Below the pieces are notes generated by a model. That model saw only the letters and a program-made list of their open reading frames with translations, was not told where the DNA came from and ran no database searches. DNA of 64,000 nucleotides. Origin: Dermanyssus gallinae. Lineage: Eukaryota; Arthropoda; Arachnida; Mesostigmata; Dermanyssidae. Every line of letters starts with the position of its first letter. Position 1 is the first letter of the stretch. Below, in pieces: positions 23,816-35,529 of this stretch. The stretch covers positions 682,001 to 746,000 of the forward strand of contig QVRM01001782.1 in NCBI GenBank assembly GCA_003439945.1. Reading direction: 5' to 3'. A program made the position numbers and the translations under genes.

Positions 23816-24515
23816 TATTAATATTAGTATTAGTAGTGGTGCCGGCGTCAGCGGGGTGAGTTACGTTCGATCGCGCTCCCGGATAAGTTCCGCAGAACTT
23901 AGTTCAAGCGCGGAAAATCCGGGAAATCTGCGAAACAACGACCGCCCTCGACCCAGTGATCAAATAGGTGCAGTTTATTGTGAGTGAAACGATGAAAAAA
24001 CAGTGAATATCGATAGTGACCTACTTTTAGTCGCTAAATCGAACGCTGAATTCGAATTCTAACGGACGTAAACAAACGCAGTCTTAACAGCGAACTAAAG
24101 CCTGCAGTTTCGAAAGTTTTCCCGAGGTCTCGAATTAAGCCGAAAAATATGCGTTTTTGATGCAGGAGTGAGAGTGCGAGATAGAGAGAGAGAGTGCGAT
24201 TGAACAAACTTAACAGAAGGTCAATTTCAACGACATATCTGAACAGTTCATCGTCCAACAAGTGTTTTGAATGGTGGAACGCCCCAACTAGTGCAACAGT
24301 TTCGCGAGCAAGGATATTTACTCGGAAAACTTGCGTTTTTGGGTTCAAAGCGCAATCAGCTGACGGCTCCGATATAAGCACGTTTAAGTGAGAACTCACT
24401 AAACTTAAGGAAAAAAGAGCACGTTATCAGGCCTGCTAGGTGCTCTTAGGCGCGATTTTGGAATTTTATTCGCGTTCTTTAATACAAACAGCGGTTACCA
24501 ACAAGCGCATACGAG

Positions 24516-25374
24516 GTGTCCGAAAGGCCAGCCTCGACAAACATATATAATATGGATAAGGAGATGCGCTCGGGGGAAACTCCCCCAATCCCGCTTAAGC
24601 TGACTGGATTTGCCGCCAGGACAGTTTCGGAGTCTGATATATCAGGCCTGAATAAATATAGGCGTGAAACGGAGAAAGCTGTAAGCACTGAAACGCTTAA
24701 TTAGGCCAAAGCAAGCAGCAGAAAACGTAAACAGGTCGACAATGAAACGGACGAAAGCGCAGAATCTTGGATTTGGCCAAGCAAGGAGCTCGATGAGCTA
24801 CTCAGCACGGTGCAATAAAAAGTCTTGTAAAAGAAACTGTACCACCAAATAAAAAAGATAATATAAAACATGCAATAAAGGCTATAGAAACTGGCCTGAA
24901 AGCACTAGAAAATAAGAAAAGGTCGTTACCTCAGAGGGACACCGGAGATAACATAATTAAGCTCCAGGCGGAATTAAACGAAAAAGAAGCGTATAGCAGA
25001 CTGCTGAAACAGCAACTGCTAGAAAAAGAAGAAATTAACAAGAAACAACAGAGCGCATTGCCAGCTTAGAAGAAACTCTCAAGCAAAGGCTAACACCGGA
25101 CGAGATCAAGCAGGCAGAGGAAGAACAGAAATGCCAAGAGATTCTACAAAATATCCAAAAGGCTGTCAGTGCAGACTAAGTGAAGACGGAACTGGCCAAA
25201 GACTGGCCGCGTAAGGCTTTTAGCAAGACACGGCTAATTAAGACCAGCATCGCCAGCGATCGTGTGGTAAGAGCGCTTCTGGTTCAAGACCAAAATGCCA
25301 AAGACGCTGATCTCATAAGACGTTTGACACAACTGTTAGATAGGCATAAGCAAGACCCAGCTTGCCGAAATTGA
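24516..25374 (+). pseudogene. Retroelement ORF1 (gag-like, coiled coil) of element B
   Basis: Conceptual ORF1 in several frames. It starts near ATG 24516 (MSERPASTNIYNMDKEMRSG), runs to a stop at 24702, and continues in other frames with a basic stretch (SSRKRKQVDNETDESAESW, about 24718-24770). Next comes a charged Glu/Lys/Leu-rich segment (about 24870-25060) with the spacing of a coiled coil. The last part (25180-25374) reads WPRKAFSKTRLIKTSIASDR. Non-LTR ORF1 proteins bind element RNA and often have a coiled coil. No CCHC knuckle is visible, so the C-terminal part seems lost. Several stops show it is non-functional. Confidence 0.5.
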
Positions 25375-25559
25375 CTTAGGAGAACCGGTACTCAACAACG
25401 AGGCTATAAACAGCTCGAGGACCCTGATAGTAGGGAAAGTCGGAGCAGAGGAGGACCTCGGCGCCACGCTTGAGATGATCGGCAAGATCACCGAAAAAAT
25501 AAACCAAGCACTAGCCGCCTGTTGGGGGAGAGAAGCCAAAGACTTCTCAGAGAGAAGGA

Positions 25560-27757
25560 GGAGATTTTGTCCGGCGACGTTGTAGATCTTCTGCGGCGGT
25601 CATGTGCAGCAGCATCCACCCAGAGATCGACCGGAACGCGTCGGCACCCGCCGCCTAAATACTGATGGACAGCAGAAATTGCTAGCCTCAAAAAGGCGAG
25701 CAACGCAGCCCGGAGAATATACACGCGAGCCAGAAGGAAGAGGATCGGCATAGGAGTAGTAACCTGGCAGACTCTACAAGCTGCAAGAAAGGCTCTTAAA
25801 AAGAGCTATCAAGACCAGCAAAGAGAGAAAATGGATAGAATTGTGCGAGGAGGTAAATGACAATATATGGGGCAAACCTTATAAAATTGTCATGGATAAG
25901 CCAAGACTGCCTCGCCCGGCGCTTTCGGACGATCTTGTGAAGAGTGGGGTGGAACGGCTTTTCCCGAGCTGCGCTGACCCCGCTCGGCCAGAGATCGAGG
26001 TTTCAGAGGCGGGCGTGCCACCCATTGAGGTTTGCGAGATAATGGCCGCTGCGGATCGCTCGCCGAAGGGCAAGGCCCCCGGCCCCGATGGAGTACCAGC
26101 AGAGGCGGTGAAGATCCTCCTACAAGAGCAGCCAGAAGTGTTCAGGCGGATGGCAGACAAGATCCTCGAGGAGGGGGTTTACCCAACAGAGTGGAAGACA
26201 GCAGAACTGGTCCTGATAAGGAAACCAGGAAAGCTACCGACAGACCCAGGTGGGTATCGCCCGATATGTCTCCTAGATACCATCGGGAAGACATTTGAGA
26301 CGATACTCAACTACAGACTAATTGCTGAACCGGAGGAAAAAGGAGCGCTGTCCGACAGCCAGTTTGGCTTCCGACGTAGGCGCTCGACAGAAATGGCCAT
26401 CAATCTGGTGCTAGAGGAAGCCGAAAGGCAGCGACAAAGGAATCAGTGGTCAAGGGAGCTTTGCATGGTCGTACTTCTGGACGTCCGCAACGCCTTCAAC
26501 TCACTGAGCTGGAAAGTAATTCTAGAGATTATGGCTGAGAAGGGTGTCTCTCCGTATCTGCAGAGGGTAATAGCCTTCTATCTCAGCAACCGAAAAGTCG
26601 TGCATACAGACAGGGAGTTCGCAATGACAGCAGGAGTCCCACAAGGCTCTGTCCTAGGGCCTACGCTGTGGAATATGGCGTACAATGATGTGCTGCGGCT
26701 CTGCGACATGGAGGGCGTCCAGACCATTGTGTATGCCGATGCTGTCCTAGTCACGGCGCGCAATGCGGACGCACTTTAGGGGCGGGCCCAGCGTGCCATC
26801 GAAGTAATAAACGACTGGATGGTGGGGCACGAGCTCCGGCTGGCCCCTGAGAAGAGTGAGGCTGTGCTTCTTACAGGACGGAAGAGCCACGGAGATGTCC
26901 GGCTAGCACTGGATGGAGTGGCCATCGAAGTCAAGCAGTCAGCCCGATACCTAGGAGTGACCATTGACAAAGCCCTCAATAGCAACATACATATAGATAA
27001 GGTGACCGTCAAGGCAGAAAATATCGTCAACAGCCTGGCTAAAATTCTGCCAAGAACACGTGGCGCGACTGAGGGCAGGAGAAGACGCCGCACCTGCGTG
27101 GGTCGCCGCACCCGCACCAGCGCGATGAAGCTAAAGAGGAATAGAAACAAGCTTCTAAAGACGCAGCGCAAGCTCGCGATACGAGTCGCTAGAGCGTATC
27201 GCACGGCCGAAACAACGGCGGTGATCGCGATTGTCAGGCTCATTCCGTGGCCTAGGCTAATCGAGGAGCGAGTGCGGCGAAGACGAGAACGCCAGAAGAA
27301 AGCGGTAGCTCGACAGCGAACGCTCGAGAACTGGCAACGGGAATGGAGCCAACTGCCAACTATCTCCGACCTCATTAAATGGATTAAGAGAAAGCATGGC
27401 CACGTCACCTATTATCTGACGCAGGTGCTAACGGGGCATAGATGCTTCGAAAAGTACTTGCACGAAGTGGGTGAGGTCGCGGAGCCTACGTGCGTTACTT
27501 GCGGCACGGGCGAGGTTGACGATGTTATTCACACTGTCTTCCTCTGCCCAGCACTTGAGGCGGCACGAGCAGGTAGGAGCGCAGTGGCAGCCCCTTGCAT
27601 GACGGTAACCGGCCTGGTTAACGCCATGCTTGGAAACGAGGAGAAATGGAAGCAAGGGGTGAACCTGGTAGAAGGCGTAATGAGGTTGAAGAACGAACTG
27701 AAGCGAGCACGGGTGGCCGCGAGCCGACGGCAAAAGACGTCTACAGCCAGCGGGTAG
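25560..27757 (+). pseudogene. R1-type ORF2 (RT and knuckle) of element B, one stop in the main frame
   Basis: A linker before RT (about 25560-25840, with stops) leads into a single frame from ATG 25841 to 27757, broken only by TAG at 26777-26779. Motifs: SPKGKAPGPDGVPAEAVKIL (about 26068-26127), SDSQFGFRRRRSTEMA, palm motif A VVLLDVRNAFNSL (about 26467-26505), GVPQGSVLGP (about 26632-26661), a catalytic box reading YADA (26732-26743), a thumb region, and a knuckle C-x2-C-x9-H-x4-C (27491-27547). Comparison with element K (YADDLAILVTA) shows an in-frame loss of two residues, including the second catalytic Asp. A short deletion also occurs near 27085-27115. Otherwise the RT frame is well kept. 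Confidence 0.9.
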
Positions 27758-27890
27758 CGCCGAACGAGGAAAAGCATAAAAGAAGATAGCAAGTGAAACC
27801 TCCATTTTTCAGTGATGTGAAACGAAAGTGTACCGCTGGAATCTGGTTATATGAATAAAACCCTAACATTAAAAAAAGAAAAAAGTATTA

Positions 27891-28559
27891 TTATGGGGGA
27901 AAGGGAGAGAGAGAAGGGGGAAGCGTGAAACACCGCGCATCACCGCTCCAACGATTTCTATAGATGCTGCTACTGCTACTTCTGGAGTGGTGGTGGTGGT
28001 GATGATGATGGTATCTTCTCATCGTCTTCGTCATAAGGCGGTGCTGTTATCACCTACCGCCGAATACCATCCGCCTGACCAGCCGGTCGTTCGTTTGGTC
28101 AGTCAATCGTTTGGTTGGCCAGCAGTAACGGCGGCGGACCACCACCACCGGTGAATGAGATCGAGCTAATCGTCTCGATGTGTACAGTGGTCGATCGGAC
28201 AAATCCGTTTATGGAGCTGGCTTCTACGTGTACTGCGTGTCTGTCGTCAACGACTTCAACGACCACCGCCATCATCACCCACAGACCGACCAACCAACCA
28301 ACCGGCCCCGTCTGACGACTAGCACGATTAATAAGTCGTCTGCTACATGCCGACGCAGGTGGTCGCACATGTCAAGAGCTCCGTTAAATTGTGAATTTTT
28401 GTTATAAAAAGAAGCATTTTATGAGCTCGATCCCAGTGCGGCAACCTTGTGGTGAATTTGTTACTCGTTCAGAAGTTGTTGCAGTGCACTAACGATTCTA
28501 CTCGACCTATAGTGGTCGACCTGAAGAAACATTCCAACGATGACCAACGATGACCAGAA
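27891..28559. other. Spacer with GGT/GAT and purine repeats, no gene seen
   Basis: Contains GA-rich sequence (about 27897-27925) and a GTG/GAT repeat (about 27988-28012). Open frames on both strands around 28100-28400 are short and resemble nothing. The leader of element C probably begins late in this stretch. Confidence 0.45.
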
Positions 28560-31500
28560 GATTTTAAGAGCGTCGGTGAGCCATTAGCTCACCCAGTGAG
28601 TGCGGAAAGCCATCTAGTGCCAACTGACACGCGGAAATCGTCATCTCAAGGATACTGTTATCTAAGCAGTTTACGTCCATCAACACACACGCAGGTGTAG
28701 GTGAACGCAGGCGCTCAATTAAGTCACATACATCTACGAGAAGATCAGCAAAAGCCGTATTTGAAACAAAACAAAGCGAGCGGAGAGAGGACAGGCTCAC
28801 AAAGCTGATGGAGAGAGCGGCGAAGGACGTCGATCACGGAAGTGGTAAGGAGGATATGGAGGAGATGTGCACGGGCATGTCGCACGACTCTCTCCCGGAG
28901 AAAGTGACTGCCGAGCCTGAGTCACCTCTAGACGATAGCAGAGCTTGGCAGACTGTCCCTACAAGGAAGGAAAAGGCGGTAAAAGCTTCCAGTTGTCGAT
29001 AACCTACTTTCTACTAAATTTCTAGTCTAAACCAGGAAAAGCGTGTCTGACCTCTGTGTTCGAGGGCTCAGACGTAAACGCCCTTCCCCCTCTTCCAGAA
29101 ACTATGCCACCGACTAGTCCATCATCGAACTGACCAGTCAACCTTTACGTCATTCTGAAAGCGTAGATAACCGGGATGTTCAGCAAATTCACACGTGGAC
29201 ACAGCCAGTCCATACATGCGATCAATGTGGACAAGTGTTACGAACGTTGCAGGGCCTACGAGCACACACGACACGGATTCATAGCTAAATCGTTCCGAAC
29301 AGAGCGACATATAAACCAGGCTCCGGCGGATCTCCCACGTGACTTGTCATTCAGCCCTGCACTGAACAACGATGTCCTCCTGAAACTCTTGACCCAAACG
29401 CGCAAACACTTTTGGCTGATACGAATAATACCCAGGGGCGTCAGGGAACCATGCGCAGCAGCGTTTGCAAGATCACTGGGTGACTTCAACCGAAAGAAAG
29501 ACGTAACATCATGGGTGAAGCTCTTGTCGATATCAACACTAATCTTTGCCCTTCCGAGACATAAAACTGTTGACTCAACGCTATGCCAGCTAATCCGACG
29601 TAACATAATAAGCCTAGACAATACTAACCTTAAGATGTACCTCACAGAAAATACATATACAACAACGCACAGAACGAAAAGCAATAAAGACCACTGCGTA
29701 GGCCTTGCAGAGCGCGAGCTGGCTGAAGGCGACATACTGGCGATAACGTCTTCTGACGTTATCGCCTCCCGTCGTCCACAATACAGAGGAGGAATTTAAG
29801 CGCAAGCATCCTCCGCTTGACAATATTAGCAGCGAGAATATAGAAGCAATGAATGAGCCTACAAAGGATGACCATAGACCTGTGTCAGAGCTTCTAGTAT
29901 TAGAGGCAGTCGGATCTTTCGCGCTAGCTTCAGAAGCAGAACTGGATGGCTTACGTCCACGACACCTAACAAATATGCTAGACCAAACGATTCCATCTTC
30001 AACAAGATTGTTGGAGGAGAGTCAGAGTTCTTATGGAGAACGCAATTATTGGTAGGCTACCACCGTTCTGCCTCTCGACTTTCTACGGGGCAAACCTTAC
30101 TGCTCTTCGGAAGAAAACAGGCTCTATACGCCCAGTTGCATGCGGACTGACCTTAAGGAGATAAGCAGCAAAGATAGCTTTGGCCACAATTAAGAGAAGA
30201 ATACTCGCAGCCATAAAACTGCACCAGGTCGGTGTAGCAGTTAAGGGCGGAGCGGAAGCGGCAGTTCACGCCGCTCGAGCCTACGTGGAAGAAGAAGGAC
30301 CTGCGCGCGTAATGCGGAAAGTAGAACAGCATGTTCCGGACCTACTGCCACTGGTCTGGCAAAGCTACAAAGAACCCTCACTGCTATCCTGGAATACGAT
30401 GACGTCTATTGTTTCAGAAAATAGAGTTCAACGGGGAGAGACCCGTTAGGACCCGCGTTCTTTAGCCTTAATATATCAGGCCTGGTCGCCCAAATGCAAA
30501 GCCCGGTCAACGTTTGGTACCTAGACAACAGAACAAGCGGAGGACCGGCAGATATCGTAGCATCGAACATACGCCAAACTAAAGAATTTCAACAACAAGG
30601 AGGCCTATCTCTTAATACAGAAAAATGCGAAGTAACTGCTTTCGGTGGATCCCACGAAGACAGAGCACGCGCAATGACCACAATATTAGAAATTCTACCT
30701 TCAGCGAGACAATTAGACAAGGCTGATATGGAGCTACTAGGGGCCCCATTAGGCAGGCGAAAAATCCCTCAAGTGCTAAACGACCAAACAGCCTTTATCG
30801 AGGGCGTATCACCTTTGCTCAAGGGAATGCATCCACAAGCAGCAATGGGCCTGTGGAGATACAGCCTGTGAGCGCCCCACTTAAACTACATACTTCGTAG
30901 TGCTCTGACAGACCTCTGCCCAGATGAACTTGAGGCATATGATGCTTCCACCTGAGAGACCATGAGCGAGGTGCTGAGCGTCAAGCTTAACGACGAGATA
31001 TGGAAGAGGGCAAGTTTACCTATCAAAGAGGGTGGACTTGGCTTAAGGAGTGCAGTAGACCTGGCTCCAGTATATTATGCTGCTTCGCTGAACCACTTCG
31101 GATCTCTGTCAGAATCGTTGGTAAGCCACAATGTGCAACAGCTAATTCACAAATATAAGATGGAAGCTGAATGTAAAATCAAGATCAAATTGGACCCCGG
31201 CCCGTTGGAAGAACATCTATATCAGCGCAAGCTAGACGGATATAGTAGCAGAAAGCTAGCAAGAAACATCCAAGGCACTTTGTGTACGCGCCGGGTTTTT
31301 CGAGCCGCCGGAGATATTTCTGGCTATTAGAGGCTGGCTTATACATTTAGGCACCATGCTGGACCCAACCACTTTCCGCATGGCTGCTGCTATCAGGATA
31401 GGAGCTCCAATTTGCGAACCCTTTCCTTGCGCAGCATGCGGAAATGAGGTTGATGCCTACGGTCTACACCCAGCTGTCCAAGAAGCTCTGGAAGGATTTC

Positions 31501-31961
31501 ACGGCACATGGAGTTAAATGAAATCATCAAAAGAGCTCTTAGGAAGGCAAGGTTGCCAGCAAAACTAGAACCACAGAGCCTCAGACAAGACAAACGGCAA
31601 GTCCTGCACAGTAGCTCTATCGTACCTTAGCCATAGCTCTGTTAGCACAGGATGGGTAGCAGAGCACGCCAAACAGGAAAAGAGACGCAAATACGCAGAC
31701 CCTGAAAACAGTCTTCGCTTCGTACCGGTGGCTATGGAAACATTAGGACCCATCAGCAGTGTGGATCTAGTCAGGAGAATGACAGCAACAACGGGGGACC
31801 AGCGCAAAGGCAAATATCTGAGACAGCTTTTGTCTCTCGCGGTGTGTAGAGGCAATGCCGCTTCTATAATCGGCGCCATGGAATAAACAGCTAAATACGT
31901 GCTTGAATCGACGCGACACGTTCGAACCTCACAACTGTACTCTGATAACACATTTACGAAT
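28560..31961 (+). mobile_element. RLE-type non-LTR retrotransposon (element C)
   Basis: The most complete copy by length of the C/D family: a leader, an N-terminal region with C2H2 finger, RT, a post-RT region, part of the endonuclease, and a 3' UTR that runs into about 157 bp of (TAA)n. The start is approximate. The family is distinct from element A, but the architecture is the same. Confidence 0.8.
28808..31886 (+). pseudogene. Zinc finger-RT-RLE polyprotein of element C, heavily decayed
   Basis: Followed through all three frames: an acidic N-terminus (from 28808); a C2H2 finger (29217-29282, CDQCGQVLRTLQGLRAH, C-x2-C-x12-H-x5-H); a linker (TRKHFWLIRIIPRGVREP, about 29398-29450); fingers ALRKKTGSIRPVACG (about 30100-30145); a palm stretch VAVKGGAEAAVHAARAYV; and a catalytic box reading YLDN instead of YLDD (30518-30529). 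Then come KEGGLGLRSAVDLAP (about 31027-31070), a knuckle start CAACG (about 31430) and the C-terminal TGDQRKGKYLRQLLSLAVCR (about 31792-31850). The PDG...WD core of the RLE is deleted near 31570-31630. There are many stops and frameshifts. Confidence 0.85.
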
Positions 31962-33365
<1,404 letters not shown>

Positions 33366-33445
33366 AAATTGAATAAATAATAATAATAAAAAATACAAAA
33401 AAATAAATAAATAAATAATATTAATTGTTATTATTATTACAATGA
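33366..33445. repeat. Junction of two A/T-rich tails (AATA/AAT then ATT)
   Basis: Plus-strand AATA/AAT repeats (D's tail) switch at about 33420-33430 to ATT repeats, which are the minus-strand TAA tail of element E. This marks tail-to-tail insertion. Confidence 0.75.
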
Positions 33446-34866
33446 AATGGCATATCACTTTATTGTTGTGCGTTTGTTGTGACTTGTTGCTTTGAGCGTC
33501 CGCCAGTTGTGGTGCTGTAACCACATACAGTGCTAAGCTCTTCTCAGAATCCCTGATATATAAAATGCTTCACGGCGTTGCTGCTCGTCGACCTAGTTGC
33601 TCCTTCTGCGCGCCGTAGTCGCTCTATCGCTCATGCCCGTGAGGAAGTCCTGCCCGCCCCCTGGCACGAAGGTCCGGGTCCATCCAGTCTCTCATAGTTC
33701 CGAGCACTGAGGTCGCGTTACCTCTTTGGATCTCCAGGGACAGTCGCTGGGAGAAGAAGGCGTGCGCCCTCTTGTCCATTGTCGCCTGCCGTAATGCGTC
33801 GCCAACCCGAGAGATCAATGTTACCGTGAGGGGCCCAGGGCCACCCATCGTCTCGAACGCGAATGGCGAAATGTGGTGCGCCCGACTTAGGTCCGCATAC
33901 TTTCTCATCTTTGAGGTCTCAGCTCGCGTAACGGCAGTCCCCGGGCGGGACGCGCCGGGACCGACAAGGGAAGGGGTCAGATAGTCGGTCACCGTCGCAT
34001 CCCACACCAGGGAACGACCCTTAAAGAAGGGTATCAAAGTCATACCGTCGGGGCGCTTACCGTCGTCTCTTGAAAGCCCAGGTGGTTCCAGGACGCACGG
34101 AATCCCCGCCCTCCGAAGCGATCTTGCAAGCATTTCATTGAGGGCAGTGTGTCTTGGGCGTCGGCCCGCTGCGTGAGCGCAAGACAGGCCGTGTCTGGCG
34201 AGTCGCCCAACGGGCTCGCCACAAGAGCATCTGTGTGGCTCAACCAAATCAGCCCCCAATCTAAGGCCAACGCATATCCGGGTGGATTGGTCATCAAGGC
34301 GGGTACCCAGTGAGTCAGCAGGTAGTGCATGCAACCAGTCGCTTGCTCCTGGGCGAGCGACAGCTAAAAGGCGTGCCTTGTCCTGGTCATCCCTGCATTC
34401 TTCAAGCAGCGAACTAAGCGAAGCTTCGTGAGCCTTCTCGGCCCAGGCCCTCTGGTAGGCTAGTCTATCGGGACCAGGCGATGAAGCTTGAAGTCCAGTC
34501 GCTATATCGTCACGAGCCGCCTCGAACATTGCCTGAGCCGCCGGCGGGAGCAGGCGCTGGACATTATCCGACGTAGCATGCATCGAGGCAGCCACGGCCG
34601 GGCCCGACAAGGATCGAGCTGAGGGGAGACCAAGGCCGCCCATGGACGTGGGGAGGGCCGCCTGGCGCACCGCTCGTGGTCGTAAGTTTAGACTCAGCAC
34701 TGTCTGTAGGGCCTCCAAAGCCATCATCTCAAAGACATGGCCTCGCGTCGATCGCCCGTAACTTCTGCTATTCGTTTTTGATATCTTTCAGACTTTTCGC
34801 TGTACCTGAGTTGATGGGGCCGAGCAAGAATCCGCGCGCTCTGCTTCCCATCCCGACTCAACGGCG
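33446..34866 (-). mobile_element. RLE-type non-LTR retrotransposon, 5'-truncated, antisense (element E)
   Basis: A GC-rich block with TAA-type repeats at both edges (33419-33441, and 34867-34881 on the plus strand as ATT). It contains the last part of the polyprotein and a 3' UTR (33623-33446). It belongs to the same broad group as element A by its PDGMTL and VWDATVTD motifs but is a separate family from C/D. Confidence 0.85.
33624..34760 (-). pseudogene. C-terminal part of RLE polyprotein of element E (long intact frame)
   Basis: An uninterrupted minus-strand frame of 367 codons (34727-33624) begins in the post-RT region (ALEALQTVLSLNLRPRAVRQ, then SMGGLGLPSARS). It continues through a long linker, a Cys/His knuckle of the form C-x1-C-x9-H-x3-C (CSCGEPVGRLARHGLSC, about 34230-34180) and the restriction-like endonuclease: GKRPDGMTL (Asp codon 34047-34049) and LVWDATVTD (Asp codon 33999-34001). 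It ends ...SRVGDALR and SLEIQRGNAT near 33730. RT is missing (5' truncation). It is the best guide to what element A has lost. Confidence 0.88.
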
Positions 34867-34881
34867 CATTATTATTATTAA

Positions 34882-35529
34882 AATCCAGTACTTTTTCTGA
34901 ACTCGCCTAGTGCGGTTTTTCGTTTTGCATTAAGTTCAAGATTCCGTGGACATCTGTAGAGGGAGTCACATTGCTGATTTTAAGTTGCTGATCAGTATGA
35001 GGTATCCCGGTTCAGTCCAGGTGAGCGACCAAAGATCAACAGTAGAGGGGAAATCTGCGGTATGCATCCAACACTCAGCGATACAGCTGTTGTTAATACC
35101 TTGGGGCCACTAGGTGTCACCGAGGCCTTTCGAGTTAGAGCTAATAACGGCCGAACTGACATAGCTATGGTCACTAACCAATTAATTCTAACTTTTGCCG
35201 GAATTGACTTTGCTACATAACGAGAAGTCTGGGCCTAAAAACTCACACGGTGATGCTTCATAGGGAGCCGCACCGCAGCTACAGCCTTAACCATATCAAG
35301 CCGGACTGCCCCTAAGCGGCACCTCGTTGTTGTCGCTGTGGCTTCATGAACCGTGTTCGGAATGACTGCAACCAAGCAACATAGCGTTGCCTACAAAAAT
35401 CAAACTGTGAAGCCACTTACGGCAGCTGTCCGTATCGACCATCTAAAGAAATAAGCAATACAACTCAACAGAGAATGCCCGAGGCCATGCCACTCAAAGT
35501 CTGCAAACCTGTTGCCGACATTTAGCCGT
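34882..35529. other. Spacer, possibly the decayed leader of element G
   Basis: No protein-like frame could be followed with confidence. Some of it may be the N-terminal region of element G, but I found no zinc finger. Confidence 0.35.

Larger units (their letters stand above)
23838..27890 (+). mobile_element. R1-type non-LTR retrotransposon with 5' leader (element B)
   Basis: It begins right after the simple repeat that follows element K. It has a leader of about 650 bp, an ORF1 region, an ORF2 with RT and knuckle, and a 3' UTR ending in an A-rich stretch and GTATTA at about 27887. The apurinic-type endonuclease is missing: the ORF1 remains run straight into the linker before RT. It is the same family as element K but with a far better preserved RT frame, so it is the younger of the two. 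Confidence 0.82.
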
